From JAGQSZ01 sp049672765 (GTDB taxonomy: Bacteria > Actinomycetota > Acidimicrobiia > Acidimicrobiales > Microtrichaceae), in the NCBI GenBank assembly GCA_049672765.1, contig JBATWQ010000232.1:1-14195 (forward strand): DNA of 14,195 bases, given 5' to 3'. How positions within the stretch are numbered: the first letter of the stretch is position 1; each line of letters starts with the position of its first letter. Below are positions 5,845 to 12,875 of this stretch, in pieces. Position numbers and translations under genes: made by a program. Under the pieces are notes generated by a model. That model was not told the DNA's origin. It ran no database searches and worked only from the letters and a program-made list of their open reading frames with translations.

Positions 5845-7812
5845 GCAGGATGCGACGGCGAGGCCCAGCCACCAGTCGAGCAGACCGCTCGAGGGATCCA
5901 GCCGGTGGGCGCGACACATCGAAATTCCAAGTTCCGCCAGCGCGTCTGCACGGTCGACCGGGTCCGCCTCTGCGACCCTGCGTGCTGCGATTGCACCGGC
6001 TTCCCACCATGCAATGTCGATCGGCAGTTCTAGATCCAGTACTGAGCGTGCCGAGATCCTGAGCGATCCCCCTGAGAGCCCGGTACCAAGATGGCGACCG
6101 AGAGCATCCGCCGCGACCGAAGGTGCGCTCAACGCCGCGACCAGCCACCAGAGGTCGATTTCTGAGTGACTCGGGTTGCCCAGCGAACCGGTTAGGGTCC
6201 GCTGCCAGTCCCGGAGGGGTTCCACGCTGATCACAGGCGTGACTGGAACACAGTCACCGTCCTGATCGACTGCAGCTTCGATGATCCGAGTCTGAGTGGC
6301 GACGAGGACCTTGGGAACCATTCGGTCGGACGCCCAACGGTGCACCGGAGCGCTCGCGGCCTGCAGCGCAGCCATGTCCAGTTGGGGCGCGAGCCGACTC
6401 ACACCGCCGAGGCGCCGGGGCCTCATCCCCCACGTCAGGTGGCAGGGGTCGATCATGCCGACGGTGATCAGACGAGGTCTCACGGGACCACAACTATTCG
6501 GGGCTTGCTCGGAGTCCCCGCGATTCAATACTTCATCTCGGTCGGTGCCCGCTCCATTCGACGGATCATCCACACACGCACCGGCCAACGCGTAGAACTC
6601 GTCACGAAATCCTGCGGTTGCGCCCGCGATGTCCCCGACCCTCATTCCTCCGGTCCGCCCTACGACCGGCAGACCGACCGCACGGGCGAAGATTGGACCC
6701 CAGGACTCTGTCGGATTCGGCCGCAGGACCCGGGTGTGCACGGCCTTGCCTATCCCGTCGCCATCCCCACCCCACATGACCTCGACGTCATTCGCCTCTT
6801 CGCCTTCGCTTTCGGTGGCACCAACCACGTCGGCGCCACCAACCGCCCCGTCAGCGCTACCAACCGCCCCGTCGCCGCTACCCGCGTCGGCATTACCTGG
6901 CCCGGCGCCTCTCCGGCCGAGACCCCTTCGGTCGGCTCGGGAAGTTCTGGCCTCCGGTGCCCGCACCGTTACCGCGCAGACTCTGACGGCTGCGTCGAAG
7001 AAACTCGCGTCGCTGGACCAGACTTCGAGCAGCGATGTCGATTCCAACAAGGTGTCCCGAACCCCGGTCGTGTCCCTGGACGAAAGGAACGACTGGGGTT
7101 GGATCATCGTCAACACTCCCCCGTCGGCGAGCATTTGGACCGATCCGAGCAGAATCAAGGAAGCGGTGTCGGAGTATGCGCCCACCGCACCGAAACGCTC
7201 TCGGATCGCTGCGGAGGTAGTGGACGAACGGGTCGTCCGGGAGCGGAGCTGGTTGAGAAACGGCGGATTGCCGACAACCAGGTCGAAGCTGTTCGGTTCC
7301 CTCCAGGCGTCGGGGACGCCGGCAAGAAAGTCCGCCTGGATCAGTCCGGGAACCGAGATGTCCTGACAATCCCGACCTATTCGTTCCTTCGCCCAGCCGA
7401 CCAGAAGCCGTCGGGCCAATCTGAGCGCCTCGCCGTCAATGTCCGCGCCGTGGAGTCTTTCCTGGAGAATCTCGACAGGATCGACGCCACGCTCGGCAAG
7501 GACTTCTGCGGCCGCGAGGAGGAAAATCCCCCCGCCGCAGGTCGGGTCACACACATTCAGGGGGGGACGATCGAAACGCCCCATCGCCCGACCGACGAGA
7601 AACCTTGCCAGCTCAAGTGGCGTGTAGTGGACGCCCCGCCGCTTTCGGTCATCGGTATGGAGCGAGGCCTCATACTGGGCGACCTCGCGGCGGGCCAGGT
7701 CACCAATATCGACCTGTTGGTCAGGCGGACGTCCGGTCAACGGCTGACTACTGGGCGGACGGATCCCACTTGACCAGGTCTCCGAGGCGGGGATCGTTGG
7801 AGAACATCTCAA
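5818..7812 (-). CDS. N6-adenine DNA methyltransferase, Eco57I/TaqI-like, solitary
   Basis: This protein of up to 664 residues is a gamma-class adenine-N6 DNA methylase. It has HYTP at 62-65, the SAM-binding motif I DPTCGGGIFLLAA at 89-101, an acidic motif ADID at 123-126 and the catalytic NPPF at 182-185. Residues about 285-355 form a Gly/Ala/Asp-rich linker with short repeats (GDGAVGSADGAVGGAD). Residues about 370-640 resemble a target-recognition region, with WWLVAALSAPSVAADALG and LRISARSVLDLELP. No nuclease motif or adjacent endonuclease is visible, so it may be an orphan methylase or an endonuclease-free type IIG relative. The ATG at 7812 lies 65 nt inside the helicase gene; the TTG at 7740 would remove the overlap but has no clear ribosome binding site. 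It is probably cotranscribed with the helicase. Confidence 0.85.
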   Translation of the reverse strand: MRCSPTIPASETWSSGIRPPSSQPLTGRPPDQQVDIGDLARREVAQYEASLHTDDRKRRGVHYTPLELARFLVGRAMGRFDRPPLNVCDPTCGGGIFLLAAAEVLAERGVDPVEILQERLHGADIDGEALRLARRLLVGWAKERIGRDCQDISVPGLIQADFLAGVPDAWREPNSFDLVVGNPPFLNQLRSRTTRSSTTSAAIRERFGAVGAYSDTASLILLGSVQMLADGGVLTMIQPQSFLSSRDTTGVRDTLLESTSLLEVWSSDASFFDAAVRVCAVTVRAPEARTSRADRRGLGRRGAGPGNADAGSGDGAVGSADGAVGGADVVGATESEGEEANDVEVMWGGDGDGIGKAVHTRVLRPNPTESWGPIFARAVGLPVVGRTGGMRVGDIAGATAGFRDEFYALAGACVDDPSNGAGTDRDEVLNRGDSEQAPNSCGPVRPRLITVGMIDPCHLTWGMRPRRLGGVSRLAPQLDMAALQAASAPVHRWASDRMVPKVLVATQTRIIEAAVDQDGDCVPVTPVISVEPLRDWQRTLTGSLGNPSHSEIDLWWLVAALSAPSVAADALGRHLGTGLSGGSLRISARSVLDLELPIDIAWWEAGAIAARRVAEADPVDRADALAELGISMCRAHRLDPSSGLLDWWLGLAVASCLTRGTKIV
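6820..6879. repeat. 21-bp tandem repeat inside the DNA methylase gene
   Basis: On the plus strand two 21-bp units (6838-6858 and 6859-6879) share ACCAACCGCCCCGTC and differ only near the end. A shortened 18-bp unit (6820-6837) precedes them. On the coding strand the units give SGDGAVG and SADGAVG plus a diverged copy. They lie in the flexible linker between the catalytic and recognition parts. The unit is a multiple of three, so copy-number change would keep the frame and only alter linker length. Confidence 0.8.
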
Positions 7813-8908
7813 CGATCGGGATGTCGAGTCCGAGTCGCTTCTGGAGACGCTTGACCTCTAGTTCCTGGTTCCACATCACCAATGAGACCACCAGACCCGA
7901 TTCGCCGGCCCGGGCGGTTCGGCCAGATCTATGCAAGTAGCTCTTGTGGTCAGAAGGCGGGTCGTAGTGGATGACGGTGTCGACTTCGTCGACGTGGATT
8001 CCACGGGCCGCGACGTCGGTCGCCACAAGCGCATCCAACTTGCCAGACGAGAACGAGGCGAGAGCCTTCTCACGCATGTTCTGGCGCAGGTCGCCGTGGA
8101 TCGGGCCTGCCGAAACGCCAAGGTCGGTCAACCGGTCGACCAGACGATCGGCACCGTGTTTGGTGTTGGAGAAGATCATCGTGCGCCTGCCGGCCTTGAC
8201 GATCGCGGCCGCTACTTTGGCCTTGTCCATTTCATGGACCGTTATGAACCGGTGGGTCATCTGCTCGACGGTCACACCCTTGGATTCGACGATGTGTCGT
8301 GACGGGTCGTGCTGATATCGCCTGACCAGGCTGTCGACCGCGCCGTCGAGGGTCGCCGAGAAGAGCAGGGTCTGACGCCCGTCCTTGACGTTGCGGAGGA
8401 TCCACTCGACCTGCGGGAGGAAACCCATGTCTGCCATGCGGTCCGCCTCGTCGATTATGACGTGGGTGACGTCATCGACCAACAGGTCGCCGCGTTCGAT
8501 CAGGTCGATCGCCCTTCCAGGGGTACAGATCGCCAGATCCACACCCGACTTGAGGGCCTTGATCTGCTTGTCGATCGGGTCGCCGCCGTAGATCGCGACG
8601 ATTCTCACGCCACGGGCATGGGCCAGTGGGAGCAACTCGTCGCGGACCTGGGTCGCCAGCTCGCGGGTCGGGACCAGAGCGATTCCGGTCGGTCTGCCGG
8701 GCTTGGCCCTGGGAAGGATCTGCAGCATCGGCAGACCGAACGCCAGCGTCTTACCCGATCCCGTCTTCGCCTTCCCACAGACGTCCCGACCGGCAAGGAT
8801 GTCGGGGATCGTCATTTCCTGAATGGGGAAAGCCGTAGCAATTCCCTTTTCGGCAAGTGCGTGGCAAATGTCGTCAGCTACGCCGAGTTCTTGAAAGGTC
8901 TTCGTCAT
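7748..8908 (-). CDS. DEAD-box ATP-dependent RNA helicase, minimal core
   Basis: This 386-residue protein carries the whole DEAD-box series in order: the Q motif region FPIQ at 27-30, Walker A AKTGSGKT at 47-54, PTRELA at 80-85, TPGR at 129-132, DEAD at 153-156, SAT at 184-186, IFSNTKHGADRL in the second RecA domain, ATDVAARGIHV at 296-306, and HRSGRTAR at 326-333. It unwinds short RNA duplexes with ATP and acts in RNA decay, ribosome assembly or cold adaptation. It ends soon after motif VI and lacks the long basic C-terminal extension of DeaD/CsdA or RhlE types, so the exact subfamily is open. The ATG at 8908 has AAGAGGAC immediately upstream. The DNA methylase gene follows on the same strand with a possible overlap. 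Confidence 0.95.
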   Translation of the reverse strand: MTKTFQELGVADDICHALAEKGIATAFPIQEMTIPDILAGRDVCGKAKTGSGKTLAFGLPMLQILPRAKPGRPTGIALVPTRELATQVRDELLPLAHARGVRIVAIYGGDPIDKQIKALKSGVDLAICTPGRAIDLIERGDLLVDDVTHVIIDEADRMADMGFLPQVEWILRNVKDGRQTLLFSATLDGAVDSLVRRYQHDPSRHIVESKGVTVEQMTHRFITVHEMDKAKVAAAIVKAGRRTMIFSNTKHGADRLVDRLTDLGVSAGPIHGDLRQNMREKALASFSSGKLDALVATDVAARGIHVDEVDTVIHYDPPSDHKSYLHRSGRTARAGESGLVVSLVMWNQELEVKRLQKRLGLDIPIVEMFSNDPRLGDLVKWDPSAQ

Positions 8909-8923
8909 GTCCTCTTCAGAGTG

Positions 8924-8952
8924 TTCGTATTGTTCGTGAGGCTACCGTTCAA
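8924..8952 (-). promoter_or_regulatory. Weak promoter candidate for the DEAD-box helicase gene
   Basis: TTGAAC at 8952-8947 and TACGAA at 8929-8924 are separated by 17 nt in the 79-nt divergent gap between the helicase and the serine hydrolase genes. The implied leader would be only about 10 nt, just enough for the AAGAGGAC ribosome binding site. The -10 lacks the usual final T, so this is only a candidate. Confidence 0.25.
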
Positions 8953-8987
8953 TCACCGTTGGCCCGTAGTCGAAGCTTGGAACCAAC

Positions 8988-9845
8988 ATGACTGATCACC
9001 CATTTTCACGCACCACCGCTGCAATCGCGGACCGCCTGGACGAGACCGCGAGCTGGTCGTCGGGTTCCACCGCTGCCGCCGTCTTCGACCGCGACGGGGT
9101 AGTCGCAACCCACGGAATTCAGGGATTGAGCTTCGCCCTCGCGTCAATCACGAAGCTCGTCACCGCCCTGACGACGCTGGTGGCGGTCGAAGAAGGCACC
9201 GTGTCGCTGAGCGAACCTCTCGGCCCTGATGGTTCGACGGTCCGACACGTTCTGGCCCACGCCGGCGGGTTCTCGTTCGACGGCCCAGAGATCATTGCCA
9301 AGCCCGGTACCAGGCGCATCTACTCCAACACCGGCTACGAGGTCCTGGCCGAACACCTGGCCAAACGCGCGGGAATCCCGTTCATCGAGTACATGCGTGA
9401 AGCGGTTCTTATGCCCCTCGGGATGAAATCCACGACGATGACCGGCACACCCGCAGCAGGTTTGGATTCCACGATCCTCGACGTGTGCCGACTCGGCGGT
9501 GAGTTGATGCACCCGACGCTGATCGACGTCTCGACCTGGCAGGACGCGATAAGTGTCCAGTTCCCGGAACTGTCAGGGATCTTGCCCGGATGGGGCCTAC
9601 AGGAGCCGTGCGCCTGGGGCCTGGGTCCCGAGTTGAAGGGGAACAAAGATCCCCATTGGATGGGATCGGACGCCCCGCCATGGACGCTGGGGCACTTCGG
9701 TGGCTCAGGAACCTTCTTGTGGGTCGATCCCGTCGCCGGCATCGGTTGCGCCGTGCTCACCGAGCACGCTTTCGATGAGTGGGCCGTCCGCGTCTGGCCC
9801 GACTTCTCGGACAAGATCCGTGCTCTCATGGTCGCCGGCAGCTGA
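8988..9845 (+). CDS. Serine hydrolase, beta-lactamase / esterase fold
   Basis: This 285-residue protein belongs to the class C beta-lactamase-like serine hydrolases (EstB and D-aminopeptidase relatives). The catalytic motifs are visible: SxxK as SITK at 53-56 (nucleophile S53, base K56), YSN at 112-114, and HFGGSGT at 236-242 in the position of the KTG motif. VLAHAGGFSFDG at 88-99 corresponds to the usual LLTHTSGL-type loop. There is no signal peptide, and the protein is shorter than secreted penicillin-binding family members (about 350-400), so a cytoplasmic esterase or amidase is more likely than an antibiotic-resistance enzyme. It is transcribed divergently from the helicase. Its last 141 bp are overlapped antisense by the 3' end of lgt. 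The substrate is unknown. Confidence 0.9.
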   Translation: MTDHPFSRTTAAIADRLDETASWSSGSTAAAVFDRDGVVATHGIQGLSFALASITKLVTALTTLVAVEEGTVSLSEPLGPDGSTVRHVLAHAGGFSFDGPEIIAKPGTRRIYSNTGYEVLAEHLAKRAGIPFIEYMREAVLMPLGMKSTTMTGTPAAGLDSTILDVCRLGGELMHPTLIDVSTWQDAISVQFPELSGILPGWGLQEPCAWGLGPELKGNKDPHWMGSDAPPWTLGHFGGSGTFLWVDPVAGIGCAVLTEHAFDEWAVRVWPDFSDKIRALMVAGS

Positions 9846-10829
9846 GCCTGCACCCTGCACGCTTCCAGCCGCCGGGTCTGAGCTGCCCGGGTCTGCCGTG
9901 GCTGGGTCTGCCGTGGCTGGGTCTGCCGTGGCTGGGTCCGAGAAGTCGGTTTCAGGCTTGGCTGCCAGATTTCCCTGAGGATCGCCTCCTGCCCGCAGTT
10001 CGTCGGTCGCCGCCCGGTCGATCGGACTTCCGCGCCAGAACAGCCAGAGCAGGCCACCGATGACCGCCAGGCCAGATGTCCAGGTGTTGACCCGGAGCCC
10101 GAGAATTTCGTTTGCGACGTCGATCCGGAGCGATTCGACCCAGAGCCTACCCAGGCCGTAGCCGAGGATGTAGACCGCGAACCAGCGACCGGGTTTGAGC
10201 ACCACCCTGCGGCTTAGCAGCACGATCAGTCCGGCCAGGGAGAAGTTCCAGAGTGACTCGTAGAGGAACGTCGGGTGGAACAGGGTGTCCGGCGGAGGGA
10301 GTCTCCCTCCAGGGAAGTACTTCGGAACTCGGTCGACCTCGAGCCCCCAGGGCAGGTTCGTTGGCCCCCCGAACAGCTCCTGGTTGAAATAGTTGCCGAA
10401 GCGACCGATGGCCTGAGCGATAGGGAGCGCAGGCGCCGTCACATCCGCCATCAGCCGCCAGTTCATCTTGTAGAGGCGGGCCATGAACAGCGCGGCCAAT
10501 GCCCCGGCCAGAACTCCCCCCGGGATACCCAGCCCCCCGTTCCAGATGTAGAAGGCGTTGGGCCACCAGCGCCCGTTGGAGTAGAGATCAGGGAAGTCCG
10601 TGATGACGTGGTAGAGACGAGCACCCAGGAGCCCGGCGGGTATAGCGATGATCGCCACCGAAGTGATGTCGTCGGGGTCTCCGCCCAGCTTTCCCCACCG
10701 TCTGCGGGCCAGCGATACCGAGGCCACGACGCCGAGCGCTATGCACAGTCCGTAGATGTGCAGGCTCAACGGGCCGATGGACAACAAGTTGCTGGGCGGG
10801 GCGGGAATGCTCGATAGCAGCGTCAACAT
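9705..10829 (-). CDS. lgt: Prolipoprotein diacylglyceryl transferase with long hydrophilic C-terminal tail
   Basis: Lgt moves a diacylglyceryl group from phosphatidylglycerol to the lipobox cysteine of prolipoproteins at the inner membrane. Residues 1-268 hold the multi-pass core: SLHIYGLCIALG near the N terminus, the Lgt signature IGRFGNYFNQELFGGPTN at 141-158 (R143 aligns with the essential arginine of E. coli Lgt), HPTFLYES at 185-192, and GRLWVESLRID at 227-237. The E. coli HGG motif is IPGG here; variation at this point also occurs in other actinobacterial Lgt proteins. Residues about 270-374 are an acidic Ala/Asp/Gly-rich tail with DPATA repeats, making the protein about 80 residues longer than E. 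coli Lgt. The ATG at 10829 uses a GAGG that overlaps the lipoprotein gene's stop, so the two are coupled. The tail is encoded partly antisense to the serine hydrolase gene. Confidence 0.95.
   Translation of the reverse strand: MLTLLSSIPAPPSNLLSIGPLSLHIYGLCIALGVVASVSLARRRWGKLGGDPDDITSVAIIAIPAGLLGARLYHVITDFPDLYSNGRWWPNAFYIWNGGLGIPGGVLAGALAALFMARLYKMNWRLMADVTAPALPIAQAIGRFGNYFNQELFGGPTNLPWGLEVDRVPKYFPGGRLPPPDTLFHPTFLYESLWNFSLAGLIVLLSRRVVLKPGRWFAVYILGYGLGRLWVESLRIDVANEILGLRVNTWTSGLAVIGGLLWLFWRGSPIDRAATDELRAGGDPQGNLAAKPETDFSDPATADPATADPATADPGSSDPAAGSVQGAGSAAGDHESTDLVREVGPDADGPLIESVLGEHGATDAGDGIDPQEGS
9876..9935. repeat. 15-bp tandem repeat in the 3' part of lgt
   Basis: GTCTGCCGTGGCTGG on the plus strand is present in three perfect head-to-tail copies at 9891-9935, with a degenerate fourth copy at 9876-9890. 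On the lgt coding strand each unit encodes the pentapeptide DPATA. The perfect identity of the three copies points to recent slippage expansion. The unit keeps the reading frame, so copy-number change should only alter tail length. Confidence 0.92.
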
Positions 10830-10837
10830 CAGGAACC

Positions 10838-11620
10838 TCAGTTACCGTCAACCGTTGTCGACGTGGCCACGTCCTCGCTGGGACGGTCATCAGCATATGC
10901 AGAGGACCGTGACCCCGGCGGCGCCGAAGCGTCGATCAGTCCCTGGTCACTTCCGGGTACAGAAAGGTCGGGCCAATTCAGGTCGTTGGCATTGATACAG
11001 ACCTGGGAACCGGTCGAAAGCGCCGACGCGAGTGCGGCATCGGAGGCGAATGGATTGACCGCCTCGCCGAAGATCCACGCCTTGACGAACTGCGGCAGGA
11101 GACCCTTTGTGGAAATGACCTGACTGAGACAGGTGGCCGCACGGGTACGGATCCGGCCGTCGCCGAAGAGAAGCGCTGCCAGCGCCTCTTGCATGTCGAC
11201 GCAGCGACTGAATTCCTCGACCACCGCATCGCGTTCTTCGGTCGTGAGCGCCACGTCATTGAGCGACGCTCCCGGGGTGTCGACCCTGTAGCCGAGATCA
11301 GAGATGCGCTGCGCGCCGATTCGATCAACGATCGCAGTGGCAGCGCACTTGGCCTCCTTCTTGCTGGGAGACCAGTAGTCCGGATCGAGTGGGGCCACCG
11401 CGAAGTCATAGATGAGACCGTCGATCAACAGCGCTTTGGGGACATTCGTGGTTGGAAAGACCGGCGGTTTGGCAGCGCCCTCGATCAGGTGGGTTGCTCC
11501 CTTGACCGTCGAGGTGTCACTGGTACGCCTCGGAACACAGGACGTGACGAGGCCAGCGACGACAAACGTGGCGACGAGCACAGCCATCAGTGGACGTCGC
11601 GAGTTCCGTCGAAAACTCAT
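10838..11620 (-). CDS. Putative lipoprotein of unknown function
   Basis: This 260-residue protein (from the ATG at 11620) has a basic N terminus (SFRRNSRRP), a hydrophobic stretch (LMAVLVATFVVAGL) and a lipobox VTSC with the lipidated cysteine at residue 28, so it should be exported and anchored in the membrane. The mature part has four further cysteines, in KCAATAI, SRCVDM, ATCLSQ and VCINAN, which could form two disulfides. The end is Ser/Asp/Ala-rich and looks disordered. I do not recognise a family. An ATG 30 nt further upstream is in frame, but I chose 11620 because it forms an ATGA overlap with the preceding gene's stop. It sits 8 nt before lgt, whose product should modify it. Confidence 0.8.
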   Translation of the reverse strand: MSFRRNSRRPLMAVLVATFVVAGLVTSCVPRRTSDTSTVKGATHLIEGAAKPPVFPTTNVPKALLIDGLIYDFAVAPLDPDYWSPSKKEAKCAATAIVDRIGAQRISDLGYRVDTPGASLNDVALTTEERDAVVEEFSRCVDMQEALAALLFGDGRIRTRAATCLSQVISTKGLLPQFVKAWIFGEAVNPFASDAALASALSTGSQVCINANDLNWPDLSVPGSDQGLIDASAPPGSRSSAYADDRPSEDVATSTTVDGN

Positions 11621-12252
11621 GGGCGCGAGGGTAGCGCCGCGTCGAGACATTCCATCCAGCGGCCAACCGTGGTCTCGGGGGCGAACCGCTCTGCCCCGCC
11701 GCCCGAGGCGCCGCCCGAGGCACTATCCGAAGCATCCTCGGACCCGCCGGCGACGCCGCCTACCGCTGGGCCAGTCGCGCTAATCGCTTGGACGTCACCC
11801 AGATCGGGGACGAGTTGCCTCACAGCGATGCGCTCAGATTCGGAGGTCACCACTACCGAAACCGCGCTGCGCAGCAGAAACAGGTCGAGTCTCGAGATAC
11901 GACCCGCCCCGGTCCACCGGGCTGGTTCGGACGAGAGGGCAAGCACCCGCTTGGGTACCCGGCCTGCCGCCCTGGCGACGCCGGCGGTCCCCATGCCACG
12001 CAGGAGGACGACATCTGCCCAGGCCTGCTCGGTTATGAACTGCCCGACTGCCGTGAAGGAACGACGGTTTGGCGCCATTACGGGAATGGTTGCCGCCAGC
12101 TCTGACTGTCTTCCCGGCGCGAGCGCCAGAGTTCTCACCGCCCAGCCGCGGGCTGTCAAGGACTGGTGCAGTTGGAGTGCATCGAGGTTCTCATCAGATG
12201 CCCGGGTATCAACGAGCACCTGGAGCAACCGGGTTGGGCCGACCTTGTTCAA
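11617..12252 (-). CDS. Half-length glycosyltransferase-like protein
   Basis: This 211-residue protein resembles the N-terminal Rossmann half of a GT-B glycosyltransferase. It has a first strand RLLQVLVDT, then LDALQLHQSLTARGWAVRTLALAP, then ADVVLLRG, and VVVTSESERIAVRQLVPDLGDVQAIS, which resembles the end of an acceptor domain. The expected C-terminal nucleotide-sugar-binding domain (about 150 residues) is absent. In its place are a Ser/Gly/Ala-rich spacer at about 163-188 and a short helix, ETTVGRWMECLDAAL, like the closing helix of GT-B enzymes. It may have lost its donor domain and is unlikely to be active alone. The start is uncertain: TTG at 12252 keeps the first strand but lacks a clear ribosome binding site. 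The stop overlaps the lipoprotein start (ATGA). The family call is tentative. Confidence 0.6.
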   Translation of the reverse strand: MNKVGPTRLLQVLVDTRASDENLDALQLHQSLTARGWAVRTLALAPGRQSELAATIPVMAPNRRSFTAVGQFITEQAWADVVLLRGMGTAGVARAAGRVPKRVLALSSEPARWTGAGRISRLDLFLLRSAVSVVVTSESERIAVRQLVPDLGDVQAISATGPAVGGVAGGSEDASDSASGGASGGGAERFAPETTVGRWMECLDAALPSRP

Positions 12253-12288
12253 GACATTCGGTCGAGGTGAGCAGCCAGATCCCTCGGA

Positions 12289-12768
12289 TCAGGCGAGCTG
12301 GGCTTCGACCTTGGCCAGGGCGTCGTCCTCGCTGACGTCGAGTGCGAAGCTGAGCTCGGAGACGAGCACACTGCGGGCCTTGACGAACATCGACTTCTCA
12401 CCGGCGGAGAGACCCTTGGACTGGTCACGCAACGCCAGGTTACGGACGACCTCGGCGACCTGGTACACGTCGCCCGACTTCAGCTTCTCCTGATGGTTCT
12501 TGAAGCGTCGACTCCAGTTTGCAGGCTCGCGGATGTCCTTCTTGGCCAGAAGCTCGAACAGGTCCTGGACCTCTTCGGATCCGATCGGGGGGCGCATGCC
12601 GACATCGTCGGCCTTGTCCACCGGGACCGAGAGGGTCAACTCGCCGTGGGCCATTTCGAGCACCAGGTATTCCTTGGTGCCACCATCAATCTTGCGCTTC
12701 TCGCGCTTGACGATAATTGCAGCCCCGTGGTGCGGGTAAACAACACGGTCACCAACGTCAAATGCCAC
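12289..12768 (-). CDS. carD: CarD-family RNA polymerase-binding transcription regulator
   Basis: This 159-residue CarD protein binds the RNA polymerase beta subunit and stabilises the open complex, strongly affecting rRNA and housekeeping promoters in actinobacteria. Residues 1-60 are the Tudor-like polymerase-interacting domain (FDVGDRVVYPHHGAAIIV, then EYLVLEM and LTLSVPVDKADDVGMR). Residues about 65-159 are the helical DNA-binding domain, with NWSRRFKNH at 84-92. W85, which wedges into the upstream edge of the transcription bubble in Mycobacterium CarD, falls at the same residue number. The GTG start at 12768 has GAGGG 7 nt upstream. A good sigma-70-type promoter candidate lies about 80 nt upstream. 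The glycosyltransferase-like gene follows after 36 nt, so they may share a transcript. Confidence 0.96.
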   Translation of the reverse strand: MAFDVGDRVVYPHHGAAIIVKREKRKIDGGTKEYLVLEMAHGELTLSVPVDKADDVGMRPPIGSEEVQDLFELLAKKDIREPANWSRRFKNHQEKLKSGDVYQVAEVVRNLALRDQSKGLSAGEKSMFVKARSVLVSELSFALDVSEDDALAKVEAQLA

Positions 12769-12847
12769 TGTCGATCCCTCACAACTGATTTCGTGGATGC
12801 AGATTCGAGCCCCGCCGTCTGCCTGGAGCGGATTCGGGGGACGGACA

Positions 12848-12875
12848 ATCCTACCAGAGCTGGTCAGCCTGTCAG
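12848..12875 (-). promoter_or_regulatory. Probable promoter of carD
   Basis: CTGACA at 12875-12870 (five of six match TTGACA) and TAGGAT at 12853-12848 are separated by 16 nt, as expected for a housekeeping sigma promoter in actinobacteria. The implied leader before the GTG of carD is about 70 nt. The -35 overlaps the 3' end of the DUF4262 gene. Confidence 0.5.

Noticed and set aside
6340..7773. Plus-strand open frame of 477 codons
   Set aside because: It lies entirely antisense to the DNA methylase, whose motifs are convincing. The translation is Arg/Pro/Gly-rich with no domain pattern, as expected for a GC-rich shadow frame.
5818..8908. Defence island made of helicase plus methylase
   Set aside because: The helicase is an ordinary DEAD-box RNA helicase, not a defence-type helicase. 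No nuclease, toxin or other defence gene lies nearby, so adjacency alone is not enough.
8988..9845. Antibiotic-resistance beta-lactamase
   Set aside because: It has the SxxK/YSN fold of serine hydrolases but no signal peptide and no resistance or mobile context, so an esterase-like role is more likely.
9876..9935. Possible CRISPR-like array
   Set aside because: The 15-bp units are directly adjacent with no spacers and are in frame within lgt, so this is a coding tandem repeat.
9335..10057. Minus-strand open frame of 240 codons across the hydrolase and lgt tail
   Set aside because: It overlaps lgt in another frame and is antisense to the hydrolase catalytic region. Its product includes repeat-derived PRQTQ runs and no domain.
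11189..12493. Plus-strand open frame of 434 codons
   Set aside because: It is antisense to the lipoprotein, glycosyltransferase-like and carD genes. Its product is Ser/Arg/Thr-rich without any family signature.
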